In this document: positions 1 to 8,589 of the stretch, piece after piece | How positions within the stretch are numbered: the stretch's first letter is position 1 | Layout of the letters: the number at the start of each line of letters is the position of its first letter | Origin: Gammaproteobacteria bacterium | GTDB taxonomy: Bacteria; Pseudomonadota; Gammaproteobacteria; Competibacterales; Competibacteraceae | Direction: 5' to 3' | NCBI GenBank assembly: GCA_020047885.1 | Contig: JAIFNF010000174.1 | Span: 1 to 10,587 of the forward strand | DNA: 10,587 bases | Program-made: the position numbers and the translations under genes | The notes under the pieces: generated by a model | Seen by the model: the letters and a program-made list of their open reading frames with translations, nothing else | Databases searched by the model: none | Told to the model about the DNA's origin: nothing

Positions 1-1715
<1,715 letters not shown>

Positions 1716-1719
<4 letters not shown>

Positions 1720-2543
1720 ATATTGATTTTGCCGCGATTCTCGTCGTACTCACCGTCGTGACGGGCGGTATCTGGATGCTGGATGCCTGGGTGCTGGAGC
1801 CGCGTCGGATCCGGAACCACTCGACGCCGGAGATTCTGGCCAAACTGCCGTGGTATGTGGATCTGTCCAAGTCGTTCTTTCCGGTGATTCTGGCGGTGCT
1901 GGTGCTACGCTCGTTCGTGGTTGAACCGTTCCGCATTCCCTCGGAATCGATGTTGCCCACCCTGCTCAATGGCGACTTTATCCTGGTCAACAAGTTTTCC
2001 TATGGGCTGCGCCTGCCCGTTCTCAATACCAAGCTGATCGGCAACGGCCAGCCAGCACGCGGCGATGTCGTCGTGTTCCGCTATCCGCGTGAACCGGCGA
2101 TTGCGTATATCAAGCGGGTCATTGGCCTGCCCGGCGACCGGTTGGAGTACCGGGGCAAACAACTGCTCATCAATGGCCAGCCCGCCGCATTAACTCCTTT
2201 ACCCAATGACTCCGTTCAACCCGGTTATCAACAGTTTGATGAGCAGTTGAATGATGTGAACCATCAGATTCAGGTGCTAACTGATGGACACTGGGGATCT
2301 GCGGGATTATGGCCAGGTCTGCAACTGCGCCGCGAGCCTGATGGAACCATCGCCTGGGAATATCAAGTCCCGGCCGGACAGTATTTTATGATGGGCGATA
2401 ACCGTGATAACAGCAGCGACAGTCGGGTCTGGGGGCCGCTGCCGGAAGAAAACCTGATTGGCAAAGCGTTTTTCATCTGGATGAATCTGGACTGTATTAC
2501 TTTTAATGGCCAGTGTGGCCGAATTGGCAATGGCATTCATTAG
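1716..2543 (+). CDS. lepB: Signal peptidase I
   Basis: Inner-membrane serine protease that removes signal peptides from secreted proteins on the periplasmic face, using a Ser/Lys dyad. Two N-terminal hydrophobic segments are visible (about residues 4-21 and 54-69), separated by a basic cytoplasmic loop. The catalytic Ser is S78 in PSESMLPT, the general-base Lys is K133 in [11 protein letters not shown], and the conserved box [14 protein letters not shown] lies at 228-240, followed by the usual IGKAFFIW. At 275 residues it is shorter than the 324-residue E. coli enzyme but has all conserved boxes. It starts at the ATG that overlaps the lepA stop. The lepA-lepB pair upstream of rnc-era is the standard arrangement; co-secretion with DUF4845 and ribosome genes is positional rather than functional. 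Confidence 0.97.
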
Positions 2544-2560
2544 GGGAATAGGGGGAAATA

Positions 2561-2950
2561 ATGAGCAGGATTCAGCGAAACAGCGAACAGCGCGGCATGA
2601 CCGTGATCGGCATGTTGCTCATGATCGTTGTGATTGGCTTCATGCTGTTAATCGCGATGAAGGTGATTCCGATGTACATTGAGTACTACACCATCAAGTC
2701 CACCGTTGAGGGCATCCGCAAGGAGCCGCAACTGGCGCAGATGAGTGCGACGGATATTCAAAACTCTCTCCAGAAGCGCTTTGACATTGGCTATGTCGAA
2801 AGACTGAAAGCCCGCGATCTCAAAATCAGGAACGATGCCGAGAGCCGGGGTCGGGTGATTGAACTGGTTTATGATGACGAACGGGAGCTGTTTTACAAAC
2901 TCTTCGTCGTCCTGAGGATTGATGAGACCATTCCACTGACGCCGAATTGA
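2561..2950 (+). CDS. DUF4845 family membrane protein with pilin-like N-terminus
   Basis: A 129-residue protein of unknown function that sits between lepB and rnc in many gammaproteobacteria; family assignment rests on that position and on the N-terminus. A short polar basic leader (MSRIQRNSEQRG) is followed by one hydrophobic helix at about 13-36 and then IPMYIEYYTIKSTVEGI. The remainder is a soluble, charged domain rich in predicted helix, ending in a beta-like FYKLFVVLRIDETIPL. The leader-Gly-helix layout resembles type IV pilin N-termini, but the Glu normally found at mature position 5 is a Gly here, so ordinary pilin processing is doubtful. A purine-rich GGGGGAA tract just before the ATG serves as ribosome binding site. 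It ends 6 bases before rnc. No function should be inferred. Confidence 0.85.
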   Translation: MSRIQRNSEQRGMTVIGMLLMIVVIGFMLLIAMKVIPMYIEYYTIKSTVEGIRKEPQLAQMSATDIQNSLQKRFDIGYVERLKARDLKIRNDAESRGRVIELVYDDERELFYKLFVVLRIDETIPLTPN

Positions 2951-2956
2951 CGCAAC

Positions 2957-3625
2957 GTGGTTCATCCGCCGCTGGCTCGACTGATTACCGCCCTTGGCTA
3001 TTCTTTCCAGGCTCCGGAACGGCTGGTCGAGGCGCTGACGCATCGCAGCGCTTCGGCGCGTAATAATGAGCGGCTGGAATTTCTTGGCGATGCGTTATTA
3101 AACCTGATCATCGCTGAATACCTGTATCGGCAATACCCCAAAGCCAGTGAAGGCGAATTAAGCCGGTTGCGGGCCAGCCTGGTCAAGGGCGAGACTCTGG
3201 CCGAGTTGGCGCGTGAGTTGAAATTGGGCGACTGGCTGCGCATGGGGCCGGGCGAACTCAAGAGTGGCGGTTATCGGCGTGAATCCATTTTATCTGACGC
3301 CGTGGAAGCCATCATTGGCGCGGTTTATCTCGATGGTGGTTTCAGCGCGTGCAGTGAACTGGTGCTGCACCTCTATCGGAACTGGCTGATCCGCCTGCCC
3401 AGCGCCAATGAACTCAAAGACCCCAAAACCCGTTTGCAGGAATACTTGCAGGCGCGTCAGCGTCCCTTGCCGGTTTACAACGTGCTGGAAATGCGCGGTG
3501 AGCCGCATGAGCAAAGCTTTACGGTGGAATGCGTTGTCGAGGGGGGGCGCACTATTGCTATTGGCAACAGCCGCCGCAAGGCCGAGCAGGAAGCCGCCCG
3601 TCAATTTCTGGAGAAAATTGAATGA
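2957..3625 (+). CDS. rnc: Ribonuclease III
   Basis: Double-strand-specific endoribonuclease that processes rRNA precursors and structured mRNAs and takes part in antisense decay. The 222-residue protein has the signature NERLEFLGD (37-45). Acidic active-site residues E38, E41, D45, D114 and E117 fall at the same numbers as in the E. coli enzyme. A double-stranded RNA binding domain follows at about 154-222, with DPKTRLQEYLQ and the C-terminal SRRKAEQEAARQFLEK. The start is GTG at 2957, 6 bases after the upstream stop. There is no strong Shine-Dalgarno, which fits translational coupling to the DUF4845 gene. The stop overlaps the era start (ATGA). In E. coli rnc cleaves its own leader; nothing comparable can be judged here because the gene is internal to the operon. 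Confidence 0.98.
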   Translation: MVHPPLARLITALGYSFQAPERLVEALTHRSASARNNERLEFLGDALLNLIIAEYLYRQYPKASEGELSRLRASLVKGETLAELARELKLGDWLRMGPGELKSGGYRRESILSDAVEAIIGAVYLDGGFSACSELVLHLYRNWLIRLPSANELKDPKTRLQEYLQARQRPLPVYNVLEMRGEPHEQSFTVECVVEGGRTIAIGNSRRKAEQEAARQFLEKIE

Positions 3626-4551
3626 CTGATACCCACGCCGGTTATGCCGCGCTGCTGGGCCGACCGAATGTCGGCAAATCCACGCTGCTGAACCGGCTCA
3701 TCGGCCAGAAAATCAGCATCACCGCCCCTAAACCGCAAACCACCCGTCATGTCATTCTAGGCATTCAGACCTTGCCGGAAGCGCAGATTGTCTATGTGGA
3801 CACGCCCGGCCTGCATCGTCAGGGTCGGCGGGCGATGAATCGTTATTTGAACCGATCCGCCGCCAGTGTGCTGGGTTATGTCGATGTCGTGGTGTTTCTC
3901 ATCGAGGCGTTGCGCTGGACCGGGGAAGATGAAGATGTGTTGCAACGGCTGACGGAGTTTGCGGGACCGGTCGTGCTGGCGGTCAACAAGGTCGACCGGA
4001 TTGGTGACAAACAACGCTTACTGCCGTTCCTGCAGGAAATAGCCGGGAAGCGCTCCTTTGTCGAAGTGGTGCCCATAGCGGCGATCAATGGTGATAACGT
4101 GGCAGAGCTGGAACAGGGGATTGTCGGCCTGTTGCCGCAACAGGACTTTCTGTTCCCGGAAGACCAGATCACCACCTCCAGCGAACGCTTTCTGGCCGCT
4201 GAACTGATTCGCGAGAAGCTGACTCGCCTGTTGCGCGAAGAACTTCCCTACGCCCTGACCGTGGAAATTGAACATTTTGTCGAAGAAGGTCGGCTGGTGC
4301 GCATTTACGCGGTCATCTGGGTCGAACGCGCCAGTCAGAAGGGTATTGTGATCGGTGATAAGGGCACAACCTTGCGGGAAGTCGGGCGTCAGGCTCGCCA
4401 GGATCTGGAGCGTCTGCTGGATCGCAAGGTCTATCTGGAAACTTGGGTCAAGGTGCGCGAAGGCTGGTCTGATGACGAACGGGCGTTGCAGAGTTTGGGC
4501 TACGGGGAATCGGGCGTTGGAAATCGGGCGTTGGGAATCGCAGACCGCTGA
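3622..4551 (+). CDS. era: GTPase Era
   Basis: Essential GTPase that binds the 3' end of 16S rRNA and helps mature the 30S subunit. The G motifs are in order: G1 GRPNVGKS (13-20), G2 around QTTRH (39-43), G3 DTPG (60-63), G4 NKVD (122-125), and G5 around IAAINGDN (152-159). The C-terminal KH RNA-binding domain includes the GxxG loop IGDKG (244-248), followed by REVGRQARQDLE. Its ATG overlaps the rnc stop. The family normally ends just after the WxDDERALxSLGY box, present here at 282-294. This protein runs on for 15 more residues encoded mostly by a tandem heptamer repeat, so the tail is probably a recent, non-conserved extension rather than a functional part. Confidence 0.98.
   Translation: MTDTHAGYAALLGRPNVGKSTLLNRLIGQKISITAPKPQTTRHVILGIQTLPEAQIVYVDTPGLHRQGRRAMNRYLNRSAASVLGYVDVVVFLIEALRWTGEDEDVLQRLTEFAGPVVLAVNKVDRIGDKQRLLPFLQEIAGKRSFVEVVPIAAINGDNVAELEQGIVGLLPQQDFLFPEDQITTSSERFLAAELIREKLTRLLREELPYALTVEIEHFVEEGRLVRIYAVIWVERASQKGIVIGDKGTTLREVGRQARQDLERLLDRKVYLETWVKVREGWSDDERALQSLGYGESGVGNRALGIADR
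4505..4539 (+). repeat. Tandem heptamer repeat (5 units) in the 3' end of era
   Basis: Five consecutive 7-base units: GGGAATC, GGGCGTT, GGAAATC, GGGCGTT, GGGAATC. The array also reads as two copies of a 14-base unit (4512-4525 and 4526-4539, one mismatch) preceded by half a unit. The period is not a multiple of three, so it is a DNA-level repeat rather than a protein repeat. It lies past the last conserved Era residues and supplies the codons of the extra C-terminal tail. Short heptameric arrays of this kind are often dispersed through bacterial genomes; whether this one is dispersed here cannot be seen from one copy. Confidence 0.8.
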
Positions 4552-4568
4552 CCCCTGCACTTGCTCCC

Positions 4569-5270
4569 GTGCGCATCCTGCTGCAACCGGCCTTCATCCT
4601 GCACCGTCGGCCCTATCGCGACAGCAGTCTGCTGCTGGAAGCCTTCAGCCGCGACTATGGCCGGTTGGGACTGATCGCCCGAGGTGCGGCGTCTGCCCGG
4701 TCCCGGTTGAAAGGTTTGTTGCAACCCTTCACGCCCCTGTTGTTGTCCTGGATCGGCGATGGCGATCTAGCGACTCTGCATGGCGGCGAGGAAGCCGGGC
4801 GACCGGTTTCGCTGTTGCAAAACCGGGCGCTGGCCGGACTTTATGTCAATGAGTTGCTGGTGCGCTTGTTGCCGCGCCGGGATGTGCAACCCGTTTTGTT
4901 CACGGTCTACGAAACCCTGCTGACCGAACTGGCGACCGCGCCGGATGAAGAACCGCCCTTGCGGCACTTTGAGAAGCGGTTGCTGGAGGAGTTGGGTTAC
5001 GGACTCAGTCTCGACCGTGAAGTCGTCAGCGGTCAACCCATTGTCGCGGAAGCGCATTACCGCTATGTGCTGGACCGGGGACCCCTAGCTGCTGACCGTA
5101 CCGGGGAAGGGGTGCCCATCTCCGGTCAGGGATTGCTTGCCCTGCGCGAGGGTCGGTTGACTGATCCGGCAGTGCTGAGAGAAGTCAAGCGACTGACCCG
5201 CGCTGCGCTGGCTGAACAGTTGCAGGGACGAGCGTTGAAAACACGCGAGTTGTATCGGCCTGGCAGATAG
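4569..5270 (+). CDS. recO: DNA repair protein RecO
   Basis: Recombination mediator of the RecFOR pathway: it binds SSB and single-stranded DNA, anneals strands and helps load RecA at gaps. The N-terminal OB-fold is recognisable from PAFILHRRPYRDSSLLLEAF (8-26), GRLGLIARGA (31-40) and LKGLLQPFTPLLL (48-59). A helical C-terminal domain follows, with LAGLYVNELLVRLL (88-101), HFEKRLLEELGYGLSL (133-148) and the terminal LKTRELYR. There are no cysteines, so the zinc site of some RecO proteins is absent, as in E. coli. At 233 residues it is close to the E. coli length of 242. The GTG at 4569 is chosen because it places the OB-fold at the usual distance from the N-terminus. No Shine-Dalgarno precedes it, which suggests coupling to era 17 bases upstream. 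Confidence 0.95.
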   Translation: MRILLQPAFILHRRPYRDSSLLLEAFSRDYGRLGLIARGAASARSRLKGLLQPFTPLLLSWIGDGDLATLHGGEEAGRPVSLLQNRALAGLYVNELLVRLLPRRDVQPVLFTVYETLLTELATAPDEEPPLRHFEKRLLEELGYGLSLDREVVSGQPIVAEAHYRYVLDRGPLAADRTGEGVPISGQGLLALREGRLTDPAVLREVKRLTRAALAEQLQGRALKTRELYRPGR

Positions 5271-5284
5271 TCCTTACTTAACTT

Positions 5285-5488
5285 AGGCAACTCGCAAAAA
5301 ATAGTCACATACCCTTCCGAACCTGGCCACGGAAAAACACGGAAAAACACGGAAGATGCTTTTTTTCCGTGCCTTCCGTGTCTTCCGTGTCTTCCGTGCC
5401 TTCCGTGTCTTTCCGTGGCTCGATCCTCATACGCGGTCAAAGCGATGACTTAAGCCGATCACTGGAGGATTTTTATCGCGAGTTGCCT
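5285..5488. mobile_element. Possible MITE-like element bounded by 11-base inverted repeats
   Basis: AGGCAACTCGC at 5285-5295 is the exact reverse complement of GCGAGTTGCCT at 5478-5488. Immediately inside, the similarity continues imperfectly: an A-rich tract on the left faces a T-rich tract on the right. The 204-base block has no convincing gene and encloses the TTCCGTG/CACGGAA repeat cluster. Small size, terminal inverted repeats and no coding capacity are the features of a miniature inverted-repeat element. Against this, I see no clear target-site duplication in the flanks (ACTT-side versus TACA-side), and one copy cannot prove mobility. Alternatively it is one large stem-loop repeat typical of intergenic palindromic repeats. 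Confidence 0.4.
5326..5419. repeat. Nonamer/decamer repeat cluster forming an imperfect hairpin
   Basis: Left part: three CACGGAA cores with 10-base spacing (starting at 5328, 5338 and 5348). Right part: five abutting 9-base units of the inverse form, TTCCGTG plus CC or TC (starting at 5365, 5374, 5383, 5392 and 5401), and a sixth at 5411. The outer ten bases (5326-5335) pair perfectly with 5410-5419. Further pairing is possible between 5337-5344 and 5401-5408 and between 5348-5354 and 5392-5398, leaving a loop that holds the remaining units. The different periods on the two sides allow several pairing registers. No T-tract follows the hairpin on the plus strand, so it is not a standard intrinsic terminator, though it could slow transcription or protect the recO mRNA end. 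Confidence 0.85.
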
Positions 5489-5577
5489 TACACCCAACCG
5501 CTGGATCGTCCGGGGATAAAATTTTTCTCTATCGCGGCCTGACTGCGACGCCACCTGTCGCGATCGCCTTTTATGCT

Positions 5578-5611
5578 GGTCTCTAGTTGATCACTCAGTC
5601 TACTGGAGACC
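5578..5611 (+). promoter_or_regulatory. Hairpin that sequesters the ribosome binding site of the AAA gene
   Basis: GGTCTCTAGT (5578-5587) pairs with ACTGGAGACC (5602-5611): nine Watson-Crick pairs and one G-U, around a 14-base loop. The GGAG Shine-Dalgarno (5605-5608), 7 bases before the ATG at 5616, lies entirely in the 3' arm. If this RNA forms, ribosome access would be blocked until the hairpin is opened by temperature, a protein, an RNA or a helicase. The structure is read directly from the sequence; the regulatory role is inference. A DNA-level operator for a dimeric repressor is an alternative reading of the same inverted repeat. Confidence 0.5.
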
Positions 5612-5615
5612 TCTC

Positions 5616-8564
5616 ATGGCCGAACTCACTTCCTCCGCATCGCCCACAGTAAAGCCGGGCCTGCGCATCATTTCCTCGCTGTCCGCCATCGCCCGACCGC
5701 TCACTGAGCGTATTCGGGAGATCGGCAGTTACTCAGTAGAACGTTCCAGTCGGACCACCGACTGTTACGAGTTGCGGCTGCAACCCGGCATCCTGCCCAG
5801 CGATGTGCAGAACTTGCTCGACAGTCTCCGCCCCTTTCAGCCGCCGATTATCCCGGATGCTGATATTCCCGGCGAAGTGGTCGCCGAGCTCCATCTGGGT
5901 GACCGTCACCGGTTTCGGCACTGGGATCTGCAAATTCACAGCGACTCGCCGACCTTGACCGACGCCCTGTGCAACGGGTTAAAAAATCTACAGTTCGATA
6001 CGAAAAACCTGACGGATCACTACGGTCCCCAGGACAGCAGCCAGATTGAATATGGCGGTGCGTCGGCCTTGGTCCGCCATGCGCTTCAATGGCTGGCTGA
6101 ACCGTTGGGCGTCACTTTCACCGAGAATAAACCGTGGGAAGAACGGGACAATGACGTCTATATCTACATCAAGGATCCCTCGATCCAGCCGCTGATGCAG
6201 CGTTTCCGGGTGCTGATCCAGACCGACAACCTGGAGGCTACCCAGGAATTGGCGCAGCAACTGCGGGAAGATGGGTTCAACGACATCGCCATTGACCTCC
6301 TGACCCCGGAAGCAGCGCTCGAAGCCAGGTTGCTGCTCGAAACGGGACCCTTCGCCACCACCCCGTTTGCCAAGCGCTTAAAGGCACGGGCGCAACAGTT
6401 CATCGCTCAACGCGGCGTTGATCCCCTTCGCTATCCCCTCGATGTCAAAAAACACGGTACATCCAGCGCCCGCCAGGCCCAACTGACGTTACCACTGGCC
6501 GCGTGCATCGACCGCCGCCGTCCCGCGTACGACGGCCCCGACCTCGAACGTTTCGAAATCGCCATCCGCACTGACCAGGCCGACCATCCCGTCGTTCAGG
6601 AACTGGTTGCCGCCCTGCGCACCCTGGGCTTCAAAGCTGTGGACATTTCCAGCCCCGGCCTGGAATCGGACGACGAGGATCGGCCCGCCCTGGACGACGA
6701 CGATCTGGATTTGGCCGACCTCCTACAGGACGACGAAGCGACCGACCAACTGATCGGATTCCGCATCATCCTCAATGCGGCGCAGTCCCACCCGGAGGTC
6801 GCTGACCAGATCCGCCCACTCCTACATCGGGCGATGACCACGCTCGACGCTGTGCCGCGTTATCCGTTGCGCGAAGAAGACGGGGACAACGATCGTGATT
6901 TGGTCAAAATCAAGATCGATTTTCCCATTGAGGGCATTGAAAGCGGCGACCGCCCCGAACCCTTGTGGTATCGCCTGCGTGTGGATACCCCGAACCCGGA
7001 GCGCCTCGCTCCGCTCATGGAGGAATTTCACACCTGGGGATTCCTCGGCTGTCGCATCATCCAGGAAGACCCATCCGATAGCCGCGAACCCACGATGACC
7101 TATGGCGGTGCCCCCCAGGAACTGATCGACCGCATCCGCGCCTGTGTGCGAGACCAGACCGGGGTTGACCCGGAACCCACCAAGGAATGGGGAAGTCACG
7201 ACCGGGATATCTGGGTGCATCTGCCGGATCGGGCACAGCAACCGACTACTGACCGGAAAGCGGTGGCGGTCGCGATGGATCACTGGTTCCCGGAGCAGCC
7301 CCCGTTCCGCGACTTGATCGAGATGACTGCTAACACCGTCCGGGTGGGCGAAATCACGTTGGAGCGTCGGCCTGGTCCCCATCATGCGCTGGCTCCGTCA
7401 TGGGAGGCTTTCGTTCACTACTGCCTGGATGGGAACACTGCGGAGACGTTGCTGCATATTGCCGCCAGTGTGGCCCTCGGCGAACCCTGCCTGCTGGAAG
7501 GCGAAACCAGCACCTCCAAAACCAGCGCCATCCTTTATCTGGCCGCGCTGCTCAATCAGCCGGTGATTCGCATCAATCTCAACGGCCAAACCGACACCGG
7601 CGAGCTGGTCGGGCGCTATGTGCCGCGGGCGCTGGAAAATGATCTGCCGATTCCCACCGAAGAATTGCGCGAACTCGACGAACTGTTGGAGCCGGAAACC
7701 CGGTTGATTCTTAACCGCGCCGCCGAGGAACAGCGCATCCTGACGCGCGCTGAGGTGCAGCAGGTCATGGCCAATGAACGGATGCGCAGTCATCCCTGGC
7801 GCTGGCAAGACGGCCCGGTGATTGAGGCCATCCGGCAAGGTTGGTGGGTGATCCTCGATGAGCTGAATCTGGCCGAACCACAGATTCTCGAGCGGTTGAA
7901 TTCGCTGCTGGAGCGTGAGCCGACCCTGGTGCTGACGGAACACGACTACCGCGTTTACGGCAACGGCGGTGAGCCGATTCATGCCGGCTTCCGTATTTTC
8001 GCCACCATGAACCCGGCGGAATACGCGGGTCGTTCCACGCTCAGCCCGGCGTATCGCAACCGCTGGCAGGCGTTCCGGCAGGCGGCCAAACCCAGCGAGC
8101 AGGAGTACGGGCAAATGATGCGGTTCCTGGCCTCCGGCGCGCAACCGGCCACCAGCCTGTTCGGGCAGGGCTATCGGGGTGGTCAGGGGCACCCGTCGCA
8201 TCCGGCACTCAATACCCCGGAATGGGCGACACAGCTCGCCTCTCTGGTGCGCTTCCATGTCGCCCTGGAACGCGCCAGCGGTCAGGGGGACGGGCCAACC
8301 CGACTGGGGGCGCGGCGGCGGGAACGCTACATCTTCACCCGGCGCGATTTGCTTAGCGTCCTCGACTACCTTGCCCGCGCCCCGGCGGTGGGTCAGACCG
8401 ATCCTGAACTCGCCCTGCGCACCGCGATTCATCGTTACTACCTGAGCCGCGTCACGGCGGGAGAAGATCAGCAAACCGTGTGGCAACTCCTGGAAGCCAA
8501 TGGCTTTACTCCCGCCGGACAGTCTGAGCGGCGGGTTTCTCGCCCCCGGCCCCGCATTCGGTAG
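5616..8564 (+). CDS. Midasin/dynein-type AAA_5 ATPase with four N-terminal alpha/beta repeats
   Basis: A 982-residue protein; likely an ATP-driven remodeller working with the VWA protein encoded downstream. Residues 1 to about 570 hold four divergent repeats (99-188, 195-294, 310-438, 450-537), the third with a strongly acidic insert at 350-376. The ATPase domain, about 600-850, has Walker A GETSTSKT (629-636), where Ser replaces the Gly before the catalytic Lys; Walker B VILDELNL (745-752), followed by AEPQILERLNSLLE; sensor-1 Asn in FATMNP (N799); and arginine-finger candidates in AYRNRW (R814, R816). DELNLAxPxxLERLNSLLE is typical of the AAA_5 family that includes midasin and MoxR-like proteins. 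A helical lid-like region and a basic tail (RRVSRPRPRIR) follow. No signal peptide or membrane segment, so cytoplasmic. Start supported by GGAG 7 bases upstream. The VWA gene follows after 25 bases. Substrate unknown. Confidence 0.9.
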   Translation: MAELTSSASPTVKPGLRIISSLSAIARPLTERIREIGSYSVERSSRTTDCYELRLQPGILPSDVQNLLDSLRPFQPPIIPDADIPGEVVAELHLGDRHRFRHWDLQIHSDSPTLTDALCNGLKNLQFDTKNLTDHYGPQDSSQIEYGGASALVRHALQWLAEPLGVTFTENKPWEERDNDVYIYIKDPSIQPLMQRFRVLIQTDNLEATQELAQQLREDGFNDIAIDLLTPEAALEARLLLETGPFATTPFAKRLKARAQQFIAQRGVDPLRYPLDVKKHGTSSARQAQLTLPLAACIDRRRPAYDGPDLERFEIAIRTDQADHPVVQELVAALRTLGFKAVDISSPGLESDDEDRPALDDDDLDLADLLQDDEATDQLIGFRIILNAAQSHPEVADQIRPLLHRAMTTLDAVPRYPLREEDGDNDRDLVKIKIDFPIEGIESGDRPEPLWYRLRVDTPNPERLAPLMEEFHTWGFLGCRIIQEDPSDSREPTMTYGGAPQELIDRIRACVRDQTGVDPEPTKEWGSHDRDIWVHLPDRAQQPTTDRKAVAVAMDHWFPEQPPFRDLIEMTANTVRVGEITLERRPGPHHALAPSWEAFVHYCLDGNTAETLLHIAASVALGEPCLLEGETSTSKTSAILYLAALLNQPVIRINLNGQTDTGELVGRYVPRALENDLPIPTEELRELDELLEPETRLILNRAAEEQRILTRAEVQQVMANERMRSHPWRWQDGPVIEAIRQGWWVILDELNLAEPQILERLNSLLEREPTLVLTEHDYRVYGNGGEPIHAGFRIFATMNPAEYAGRSTLSPAYRNRWQAFRQAAKPSEQEYGQMMRFLASGAQPATSLFGQGYRGGQGHPSHPALNTPEWATQLASLVRFHVALERASGQGDGPTRLGARRRERYIFTRRDLLSVLDYLARAPAVGQTDPELALRTAIHRYYLSRVTAGEDQQTVWQLLEANGFTPAGQSERRVSRPRPRIR
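5910..7226 (+). other. Region coding for four divergent protein repeats (R1-R4)
   Basis: R1 is encoded at 5910-6179, R2 at 6198-6497, R3 at 6543-6929 and R4 at 6963-7226. Each opens with a strand such as RFRVLIQTD, RFEIAIRTD or WYRLRVDTP, then an amphipathic helix and a Gly-aromatic turn (DGFNDIAI, LGFKAVDI, WGFLGCRI). After a variable linker comes a second helix leading to GVD or VPRYP, and each ends with a strand of alternating hydrophobics (DVYIYIKDP, LVKIKIDFP, DIWVHLPD). R1 and R4 are closest: both carry YGGA about 40-45 residues in, and a conserved W before the last strand. The DNA is not obviously repeated, so the duplications are old. I do not recognise a named family; a strand-helix-strand sandwich is inferred only from the pattern. 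Confidence 0.65.
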
Positions 8565-8575
8565 CCACGACTGAT

Positions 8576-8581
8576 TGAGGA
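8576..8581 (+). promoter_or_regulatory. Shine-Dalgarno that fixes the VWA gene start
   Basis: TGAGGA ends 8 bases before the ATG at 8590. An in-frame TTG at 8575 would add five residues but overlaps this site and has no ribosome binding site of its own, so the ATG is preferred. Confidence 0.75.
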
Positions 8582-8589
8582 CGATCATC

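Noticed and set aside
5365..5419. Possible CRISPR array
   Set aside because: The units are 9 bases and abut with no spacers, so they are a simple tandem repeat.
5326..5419. Intrinsic terminator for the recO operon
   Set aside because: The hairpin is long but no T-tract follows it on the plus strand; the only T run lies inside the loop.
5126..5440. Minus-strand open frame with a repeated RHG tripeptide
   Set aside because: The tripeptide is just the translation of the 9-base TTCCGTG repeats, and the rest is antisense to recO.
5423..5543. Plus-strand frame, open to the TGA at 5541-5543, with a protein-like C-terminus (SRSLEDFYRELPYTQPLD, then a short hydrophobic end)
   Set aside because: No start codon with a ribosome binding site is visible, the frame runs back into the repeat cluster, and it crosses the right inverted repeat. 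It could be a gene remnant, but I cannot match it to any family.
5543..5577. Candidate promoter with TATGCT (5572-5577) as -10 before the AAA gene
   Set aside because: No credible -35 element lies 16-18 bases upstream; the match is too weak to annotate.
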